Positions 1 to 5,287 of a stretch of DNA of 8,306 nt are shown piece by piece. Numbering within the stretch: the stretch's first letter is position 1; each line of letters begins with the position of its first letter. Both the position numbers and the translations under genes were made by a program. Source of the DNA: JBDHTO01 sp039808665. GTDB lineage: Bacteria; Pseudomonadota; Alphaproteobacteria; Paracaedibacterales; JAKBAR01. The DNA lies in assembly GCA_039808665.1 (NCBI GenBank), contig JBDHTO010000054.1, positions 1 to 8,306 on the forward strand. The letters run 5' to 3'. The notes beneath the pieces are model-generated. The model did no database searches. It had not been told where the DNA came from and saw only the letters and a program-made list of their open reading frames with translations.

Positions 1-1610
1 TCTCCTTGGCCATTCAACACCCTAAAAAAGTGACCGTGAATATGAATCGGATGATGCATCATCGTTTCATTCACCAGAGTAAACCGAACAACTTCGCCCT
101 TGTGAACAACGATATCATCCGCAGCATACATGGGCGTATTGTTCATGGTCCAAACATACCGCTCCATATTTCCTGTCAGCTTGAGAACAACCGTACGCTT
201 GGGAGAATCTTCAGAAAATGTTGTTTTGACAAGAGATTTGATAGAGCGATAATCACTCAGATACGCAACATGAGGTATAGCTACAGTCTCTGGCTTGACA
301 CTCTGATGCATGTCGTGATGTCCATGGGTTTCATGCTGAGTATGTTCTCCGTGATTTTCTGCATGCTGCGCGTGCGCGGGAACCTGATGATTTTCATGAG
401 AGGCATGTTCAGGGGAAGTATGCTCATGCTCAGAGGCAACATGCTTAGAAGGGGCATGTTCATGTTCGGATGAGGCGTGTTTTTGTGCTCCCTCGTCTCC
501 CATGGCATGTTGCCCTCCCATCTCACCATGATTCATGGGCATACCCATACCGCCATGGCCTTGCATACCGCCATGGTGCGTACTCATATCCATCAAAACA
601 AGATTCGGTTTGGGATACAAAGGTGCCGGAACAAGAGGCCCCTCTCCAATATGCGCTACGGCATACCCCGTACCATCTTCAGAGGACGCCCGAAATTCAT
701 AAGTTTTATGCTCAGGAACCGTCACAATCACATCATAGGTTTCCGCCATAGCGATGCGTATACGCTGCGTTGTGAAAGGGGAGATCGGAACGCCATCTGA
801 CTCGATGACGCGCATCGCACCGCCTGAGTACTCTAAAGCAAAGTAAGATGAAGCACCGGCGTTAATCACCCTCAGCTTTACCCGTGTTCCCGGTTTAGAA
901 CGATTGAGCACAGAAGATGGCGCACCATTGATTAAAAATGCATCGTATCCGATATCCGACATGTCCATGGGTCCCATACGCATCATTGCGTTATTGAGCC
1001 TTATTTTTAAGGCCTCGGGACCGTTTTTTAATACCTCAAACCAAGATTGAACTGAATCCTTCTTAAGGGCGTAGTAATCAGGATCTTTCTTAATATTGGC
1101 AAGGACTTGCTCTGGATCTTCAGTTGTCCAGTCAGAAAGAACGAGCACATGTTCCTCATCATAATCTTGAATCTCATGCTCTGGGTAAAACACAAGCCCA
1201 CCATAAACACCTTGTTGTTCCTGTAGTGCAGAATGCGCGTGATACCAGTACGTTCCACTGTGCGTGACAGGAAATTCATAAATAAATGTCTCACCAGGTT
1301 TGATGGGAAGCTGAGTCACATAGGGAACACCATCCATATGTTGAGGAACAAGGACGCCATGCCAATGAATAGACGTATCCTGTTGAAGATGATTGGTCAC
1401 AAGGATACGTAATGTGTCGCCCACTTTGGCCTTTAAAACAGGGCCCGGCATTGTGCCATTAAGGGTCAGGGCACGCCCAACTTTCCCAGATATTTTTACT
1501 GTTTGCTCAGAAACATTGAGTTTATATTCAACAATTTTTGCAAAGGAAGCGGGACAAAAAAGAGCGACACACCACAAAATCACAACATAAAATCTTAAGC
1601 TTCCGGTCAT
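1..1610 (-). CDS. Multicopper oxidase, CopA/copper-resistance type (3' end off the window)
   Basis: This is an exported copper-dependent oxidase, expected to oxidise Cu(I) to Cu(II) or act on metal/phenolic substrates in the periplasm. The reading frame stays open for 536 codons to the left edge. Residues 1-24 form a Sec-type signal peptide ending near PASFA. The first cupredoxin domain (about 30-145) carries the copper motifs HWHG (82-85) and WYHAHS (122-127). A second domain spans about 155-335. The third contains HPIHIHGHFF, with ligands H520, H523, H525. The final HCH..H..M motif lies beyond the window. Residues 345-435 are a low-complexity insert with 23 His and several Met, probably binding copper. 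CopA proteins often have a twin-arginine signal; none is visible here. I chose ATG at 1610; an in-frame GTG at 1622 would add VKQK and give a more basic N-terminus. The family is certain, the exact substrate is not. Confidence 0.93.
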   Translation of the reverse strand, partial: MTGSLRFYVVILWCVALFCPASFAKIVEYKLNVSEQTVKISGKVGRALTLNGTMPGPVLKAKVGDTLRILVTNHLQQDTSIHWHGVLVPQHMDGVPYVTQLPIKPGETFIYEFPVTHSGTYWYHAHSALQEQQGVYGGLVFYPEHEIQDYDEEHVLVLSDWTTEDPEQVLANIKKDPDYYALKKDSVQSWFEVLKNGPEALKIRLNNAMMRMGPMDMSDIGYDAFLINGAPSSVLNRSKPGTRVKLRVINAGASSYFALEYSGGAMRVIESDGVPISPFTTQRIRIAMAETYDVIVTVPEHKTYEFRASSEDGTGYAVAHIGEGPLVPAPLYPKPNLVLMDMSTHHGGMQGHGGMGMPMNHGEMGGQHAMGDEGAQKHASSEHEHAPSKHVASEHEHTSPEHASHENHQVPAHAQHAENHGEHTQHETHGHHDMHQSVKPETVAIPHVAYLSDYRSIKSLVKTTFSEDSPKRTVVLKLTGNMERYVWTMNNTPMYAADDIVVHKGEVVRFTLVNETMMHHPIHIHGHFFRVLNGQG

Positions 1611-1648
1611 CTTTTGTTTCACATCAAAATTTCCATCTTTAGTGTAGG

Positions 1649-1677
1649 TTTAAAAAGAAAGGATGAGAAGTGCCCAA
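1649..1677 (-). promoter_or_regulatory. Possible promoter of the multicopper oxidase gene
   Basis: On the minus strand TTGGGC (1677-1672) and TTTAAA (1654-1649) are 17 bp apart, about 27-40 bp upstream of the candidate starts. Each box only partly matches the sigma-70 consensus. I see no clear dyad of the CueR type, so copper control cannot be claimed from sequence. Confidence 0.25.
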
Positions 1678-1694
1678 AAAAACAAGTTTTTCCG

Positions 1695-1723
1695 TTGACC
1701 CTGCACACCCCCTCTTATTAAGT
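1695..1723 (+). promoter_or_regulatory. Possible gltX promoter
   Basis: TTGACC at 1695-1700 matches five of six bases of the -35 consensus. Candidate -10 boxes are TATTAA at 1716-1721 (15-bp spacer) and TTAAGT at 1718-1723 (17-bp spacer), so the exact -10 is unclear. The heptamer TATTAAG recurs at 1732-1738. The site lies about 40-65 bp before the gltX ATG and points toward it. Confidence 0.35.
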
Positions 1724-1762
1724 TGTATTCATATTAAGAAAAATCTTATTTGATACACATCC

Positions 1763-3148
1763 ATGACCGTGATCACACGCTTTGCCCCCTCGCCAACAGG
1801 TTATCTTCATATTGGTTCCGCGCGCACCGCCCTTTTTAACTGGCTTTATGCACGACATACCCAGGGAAAGTTTCTCCTTCGTATCGAAGATACAGACAGA
1901 GCACGCTCTACAGAGGATGCTGTTAGAGCTATTTTTGCTGGTCTTGAGTGGCTTGGTCTTGATTTTGACGATGAGGTTGTCTTTCAGTTTGCACGCGCAG
2001 ACCGCCACCGAGAAGTCGTACAGGAACTTTTGACAAACGGTCATGCCTACTACTGCTACTGCACTCCCGAAGAATTAGAAACCATGCGGGAGGAAGCAAA
2101 AGCGAAGGGCCTTCCCCAGGGATATAATGGTATGTGGCGCGACCGGGATCCCAGCCTTGCGCCCAAGGATACCAAGCCTGTTGTCCGCCTCAAAGCGCCC
2201 AGAGAAGGCGAAACAACCGTTCATGACCAAGTGCAAGGGACTGTCAAAGTCAACAATAGCCAACTTGATGATATGGTGCTCCTTCGTTCTGATGGAACCC
2301 CTACCTATATGCTGTCTGTTGTTGTGGATGATCATGACATGAGCATTACGCATGTGATTCGTGGAGATGATCACTTCACCAACACATTTCGTCAAAAACA
2401 GCTTTATGACGCATGTGGATGGGATGCCCCCATCTTTTCACACATCCCCCTCATTCATGGAAGTGATGGCGCGAAACTTTCGAAACGTCATGGCGCCCTT
2501 GGTGTAGAGGCCTATCGCGATATGGGCCTTTTACCAGAAGCCATGAGAAATTATCTCTTACGTCTGGGCTGGGGACATAAGGATGAAGAGATCATTCCAA
2601 CGGCGCGCGCGATTGAGCTTTTTGACCTTCCCGGGATTGGAAAATCTCCCTCCCGTTTTGACCTTGTAAAATTAACCTCGCTCAACGCCCACTATATACG
2701 TGAGAAAGAGAATGCTCTCCTGCTTGATGATCTTGCGCCGTTTTTAAAGGCCCCCCTCGAGGGCCCTTTTAAAGAGAGACTCCTCAAGGGAATGGATGGA
2801 CTCAAGCAGCGGGCAAAAACCCTCCTTGAGCTTGCAGATAATGCGATCCTTTATCATCACCGACCCGATCTTGATGAAAAGGCACAAAAACTTATCACAG
2901 AGGATTTTCTTGCCCTTGGAGAGCGTATTGAATCCGCACTCCAAGACGTAAACTTTGACCAGCAGTCACTTGAAACTCTCTTCCGCGCAAAGGCAGAGGA
3001 ATGGAACATCAAACTTGGTGATATCGCGCAGTTTATTCGTGTTGCCCTCAGTGGCAAAACCGTTTCTCCGAGTGTTTTTGAAGTGATGGAAATCCTTGGT
3101 AAAGAAGAGTCTCTTGCGCGCATAGAAAAACTCCTCAAAGCGCACTAA
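1763..3148 (+). CDS. gltX: Glutamyl-tRNA synthetase (glutamate--tRNA ligase)
   Basis: This is a cytoplasmic class I aminoacyl-tRNA synthetase that uses ATP to attach glutamate to tRNA-Glu; in bacteria lacking GlnRS it also misacylates tRNA-Gln. The 461 residues match the usual bacterial length. The N-terminal Rossmann catalytic domain has the HIGH motif as HIGS (16-19) after FAPSPTGYL, and the second signature is KLSKRH (238-243). An alpha-helical anticodon-binding region fills about 320-461. A CYC pair follows the early catalytic region, but the third Cys of the classic zinc site is not seen, so zinc binding is probably lost. Many Alphaproteobacteria carry two GltX paralogues; which type this is cannot be decided here. 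The ATG gives the canonical N-terminus, though no strong Shine-Dalgarno precedes it. It is divergent from the oxidase gene and convergent with the ELM1-family gene. Confidence 0.97.
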   Translation: MTVITRFAPSPTGYLHIGSARTALFNWLYARHTQGKFLLRIEDTDRARSTEDAVRAIFAGLEWLGLDFDDEVVFQFARADRHREVVQELLTNGHAYYCYCTPEELETMREEAKAKGLPQGYNGMWRDRDPSLAPKDTKPVVRLKAPREGETTVHDQVQGTVKVNNSQLDDMVLLRSDGTPTYMLSVVVDDHDMSITHVIRGDDHFTNTFRQKQLYDACGWDAPIFSHIPLIHGSDGAKLSKRHGALGVEAYRDMGLLPEAMRNYLLRLGWGHKDEEIIPTARAIELFDLPGIGKSPSRFDLVKLTSLNAHYIREKENALLLDDLAPFLKAPLEGPFKERLLKGMDGLKQRAKTLLELADNAILYHHRPDLDEKAQKLITEDFLALGERIESALQDVNFDQQSLETLFRAKAEEWNIKLGDIAQFIRVALSGKTVSPSVFEVMEILGKEESLARIEKLLKAH

Positions 3149-3151
3149 ATC

Positions 3152-4096
3152 CTAAAGAGAAAGGCGGCGTTTCACAAATGCCGCCACACGCGCCACCTCA
3201 AAAAGAACGGGAGGAGAAGCCTTGGGCACACTTTCTTCCTCAAGGAATTGCGCATATCCCTGGACCACGACTTCATTGAAAAAGTGTTGGAATTTTTTAT
3301 GGGGAATCTTTAAATCCTCGATAAACACTGGAACCCCGACCCCACACGCTTCACTCACCATGGAAATGGAATCCGACGTGGCGATAATCGCATCAGCATG
3401 CCCAAGAAAGGAAAGATAGGGATTGGGATCCTTCATATTCCACAGGATGTAATTACTTCCCTCAAATAGTGAGTGAAGATAAGGCATAAGATCAGATCGT
3501 GTCCGCCTCGACGGGGTTATCAAAAAACTCCCACCTCCCATTTTTTCTCGAAGGGAAAAGGCCTTATCCCTCAGGGATTTCAGATGCGCTTTTGAATAGG
3601 TAAAGTGTTGACTGTCGCCACCCAAAAGAATCGTGATACACGGTTTTGGAAGGTCCACAGGGATTTTCTCACATGCACTTACAAGGCGTTCTTTATAAAT
3701 CCTGTGCAACCCACCAAGAATAGGTAAAACATTTTCTCCCGAAAGATGATCATGTCGAGGAACGATCACAGCATCAAAATGCTTGGGCGAAATATGGGGG
3801 TTCAGAATAAAAATCACTTTTGTTTGAGGCGATCTTAACGCTGCGGCAACACCTGAAGCTTGGCGTCCCGAAGCAATCACAAGGTTTGGCGGCGTTTCAT
3901 TGGCAAGGCCGAGATGATCTAAGATACCTATGCTGAAAAAAGGCGCAACCCATGAGTAGGGAAATCTTAACGCAACAGGTTTTAAAACAGGCGTATAGCC
4001 GAGCTCTTCACAAAGTGCCAAACACTGATTCAGACTCCCAATTTTTTGAGCGTCATAAACTACCCAAGCTATCTTGTCCTCTTTACAGCTTTCCAT
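3152..4096 (-). CDS. ELM1/DUF1022-family protein (bacterial 'mitochondrial fission ELM1' homologue)
   Basis: The protein belongs to the ELM1 (DUF1022, COG3660) family, thought to have a GT-B glycosyltransferase-like fold. Plant ELM1 recruits dynamin-related proteins to mitochondria; the bacterial role is not established. Family hallmarks in order are SLNQC near the N-terminus, VIASGRQ (about 74-79), ISPKHFDAVIVPRHD, LLGGDSQHF, SFLITPSRRT and TSDSISMVSEA (from T240). I see no signal peptide or transmembrane segment, so a cytosolic or membrane-peripheral location is likely. I chose ATG at 4096, preceded by GGAG with a 3-nt gap; TTG codons at 4108 and 4105 are alternatives adding up to four residues. 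The start overlaps the end of the upstream gene by 28 bp, implying co-translation. The stop lies 3 bp from the gltX stop. The length of 314 aa fits the family. Confidence 0.85.
   Translation of the reverse strand: MESCKEDKIAWVVYDAQKIGSLNQCLALCEELGYTPVLKPVALRFPYSWVAPFFSIGILDHLGLANETPPNLVIASGRQASGVAAALRSPQTKVIFILNPHISPKHFDAVIVPRHDHLSGENVLPILGGLHRIYKERLVSACEKIPVDLPKPCITILLGGDSQHFTYSKAHLKSLRDKAFSLREKMGGGSFLITPSRRTRSDLMPYLHSLFEGSNYILWNMKDPNPYLSFLGHADAIIATSDSISMVSEACGVGVPVFIEDLKIPHKKFQHFFNEVVVQGYAQFLEEESVPKASPPVLFEVARVAAFVKRRLSL
3163..3185 (-). terminator. Hairpin overlapping the ELM1-family gene end, possible terminator
   Basis: GGCGGC (3163-3168) pairs with GCCGCC (3180-3185), and TTT/AAA extends the stem inside a G:U or mismatch position, leaving a CAC or GTG loop. 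On the minus strand it is followed by TTTCTCTTTAGG, a moderately U-rich tract that contains the gene's own TAG stop. On the plus strand it starts 15 bases after the gltX stop but lacks a following T run. Any terminator action is therefore more likely for the minus-strand operon, and the U tract is imperfect. Confidence 0.4.
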
Positions 4097-4623
4097 GCAC
4101 TCCAACAATAATAAGCAAAATCTCGAAGATCACTCACTCCCCACTCTTTTATAAACCTTTCAAGAACAGGTTGCAAAGAGTCGTACGCATGCATGGTGAA
4201 AAGCTTATCAATACATTTTAGGATGCGCTTATCTTGACAGGTGACATATTCCGCAACCATTCTCCACTGCTTCTCAAAAAGGGGATTTTCATTAATAGAT
4301 TTAAAATATGCACTATCTGTTCTTGGCAACCCCACATGGGCAAGATTACTTGAACAAGTTTCGCTTAAATGTTGAAGGGATAAGTAACGTCGACGCATCA
4401 AGTGTATTTTTTGAAAAATTTCCACTTCCTCAAGGGTTAAATGACCCTTTTTTAACAGGCATCCCGCAAGAGTTCCTTGGTAATTCAAATCCTGAAGAGA
4501 GAGACTCTGTTCTCGTTTTGCAAGTAATTCCGGGGTTCCCGAATCTCGACTGTATAAGGGTGGGCGCCCCCCTCTTTTTTTATGAATAAGGTTATAACAG
4601 CTCAAAATATCCTCTTTCACCAC
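4069..4623 (-). CDS. Uncharacterised 184-aa protein, middle gene of the ELM1 operon
   Basis: I do not recognise a named family. The protein is basic and probably cytosolic, with no signal peptide or membrane helix. The N-terminus has KKRGGRPPLYSRD followed by GTPELLAKR, a style seen in conserved alphaproteobacterial and phage-associated hypothetical proteins; the GRPP core loosely resembles an AT-hook, without proof of DNA binding. A helical middle (about 50-90, CLLKKGHLTLEEVEIFQ) precedes a Cys/Trp-containing C-terminal half ending in YYCWSAWKAVKRTR. Translation starts at GTG 4623 or GTG 4620; the latter forms a GTGA overlap with the stop of the upstream gene. A strong GGAGGA lies 6 nt before the first GTG. 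Its end overlaps the ELM1-family gene by 28 bp. The coding call rests on tight coupling, a good ribosome binding site and an uninterrupted frame. Confidence 0.75.
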   Translation of the reverse strand: MVKEDILSCYNLIHKKRGGRPPLYSRDSGTPELLAKREQSLSLQDLNYQGTLAGCLLKKGHLTLEEVEIFQKIHLMRRRYLSLQHLSETCSSNLAHVGLPRTDSAYFKSINENPLFEKQWRMVAEYVTCQDKRILKCIDKLFTMHAYDSLQPVLERFIKEWGVSDLRDFAYYCWSAWKAVKRTR

Positions 4624-5039
4624 GTCACATCCTCCACCATAAAAATTTCGTCCCCTCGCTCAAGGCGCTTTTGATTGGCATACATCAATAGTTGTAGTTT
4701 TGTTTTTGGGCAACGGTTGATGAGGTAACCGTTACCCTCCCGACTTTCTACATGCTCTCCGATTTCCATAAGCCAACTCACGACATCCGTAATACTAATC
4801 CAGCTGATGGATGCACGAACTTCCTTTTCCCGATGAACCTTCCAGGATGATGTTTTCAGAGGTTTTTCAACACGCTCCTTGAAAATACGCGGGGTTCGAA
4901 TATGAAACCGAGAGAGCGCTTTATTCACCGCACCTGGGGTACGACCAAGGCCACATGCTATTTTCTTAATAGATTCACCCCGTAAAAACCCCTCTCGCAT
5001 ATATTCAATTTCTTTTTCAGACCAGTACACAGAAAGCAT
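4617..5039 (-). CDS. Small helix-turn-helix protein, first gene of the ELM1 operon
   Basis: This is a probable DNA-binding protein of 140 aa. Residues 6-48 begin with WSEKEIEYMREGF and continue with SIKKIACGLG and TPGAVNKALSRFHI, the layout of a short tri-helical HTH like that at the N-terminus of GcrA or in Myb/SANT-like domains, with TPGAVNKALSRF as the likely recognition helix. The C-terminal part (about 78-140) is a separate small domain with WISITDVVSWLMEIGE and LLMYANQKRLE, which I cannot name. It is too unlike GcrA after the HTH to call it GcrA. ATG at 5039 has an excellent AGGAG 7 nt upstream. Its stop overlaps the start of the next gene by 4-7 bp, so it leads a translationally coupled operon. 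A role in regulating the operon is inferred from position only. Confidence 0.78.
   Translation of the reverse strand: MLSVYWSEKEIEYMREGFLRGESIKKIACGLGRTPGAVNKALSRFHIRTPRIFKERVEKPLKTSSWKVHREKEVRASISWISITDVVSWLMEIGEHVESREGNGYLINRCPKTKLQLLMYANQKRLERGDEIFMVEDVTW
4630..4635 (-). promoter_or_regulatory. Ribosome binding site supporting a GTG start
   Basis: GGAGGA on the minus strand lies 6 nt before GTG at 4623 and 9 nt before GTG at 4620, inside the 3' end of the HTH gene. It supports these GTG codons as the start of the 184-aa gene. Confidence 0.65.
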
Positions 5040-5046
5040 TTCATAA

Positions 5047-5051
5047 CTCCT
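5047..5051 (-). promoter_or_regulatory. Ribosome binding site of the HTH gene
   Basis: AGGAG lies 7 nt before the ATG at 5039, after a run of nine T on the minus strand. It is the clearest translation signal in the window and fixes this start. Confidence 0.75.
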
Positions 5052-5103
5052 AAAAAAAAATTACACGCTTTATGTGTGCATTTTTTTCATACTTACCATG
5101 TGT

Positions 5104-5132
5104 TTTTTACCTATCTTGATATTTTCTTTCAA
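5104..5132 (-). promoter_or_regulatory. Candidate promoter of the HTH-unknown-ELM1 operon
   Basis: On the minus strand TTGAAA (5132-5127) and TAAAAA (5109-5104) are 17 bp apart, matching five and four of six sigma-70 consensus bases. It lies 65-93 bp upstream of the first ATG. The leader between them contains the imperfect dyad CACAC..GTGTG, which might be an operator, but the match is short. Confidence 0.4.
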
Positions 5133-5212
5133 TAAAAGATTTGTCCCTCGATATTTTTTAACCCTTTATTAAAAAGTCTCTTGTACGTTTCAGCGTATCG
5201 ATAAAAAATGGA

Positions 5213-5241
5213 TTGTCGCATCATACAGAAAAGATTATGCT
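5213..5241 (+). promoter_or_regulatory. Candidate topA promoter
   Basis: TTGTCG (5213-5218) and TATGCT (5236-5241) are 17 bp apart, each matching four of six consensus bases, and lie 47-75 bp before the topA ATG. A second TTGTAC at 5181 has only a poorly spaced AT-rich partner. With the opposing operon promoter about 80 bp away, this is a divergent promoter region. Confidence 0.4.
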
Positions 5242-5287
5242 AACCAACTTACAGCTTCTTCCAAGGAAAAAGGGTGATTAATAGGAC

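Noticed and set aside
6..473. Plus-strand 155-aa frame with a Met-rich C-terminal half
   Set aside because: It is antisense to the multicopper oxidase; the Met richness mirrors CAT His codons of the His-rich insert. No ribosome binding site or domain supports it.
470..800. Two overlapping plus-strand frames with His/Tyr-rich proteins
   Set aside because: They are shadows of the same oxidase gene, whose frame carries conserved copper motifs on both sides.
1028..1294. Minus-strand 88-aa frame
   Set aside because: It overlaps the oxidase gene in another frame and destroys the WYHAHS motif region; it has no domain.
3952..4221. Plus-strand frame across the junction of the unknown and ELM1-family genes
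   Set aside because: It is antisense to two coupled genes and has no ribosome binding site or recognisable sequence.
4308..4589. Plus-strand 93-aa frame opposite the 184-aa gene
   Set aside because: The minus-strand frame has a strong GGAGGA site and operon coupling; this one has neither.
5040..5287. Small RNA, tRNA or riboswitch in the divergent intergenic region
   Set aside because: No cloverleaf, GC-rich stem with T run or known riboswitch core is visible; the region is AT-rich promoter-like spacer.
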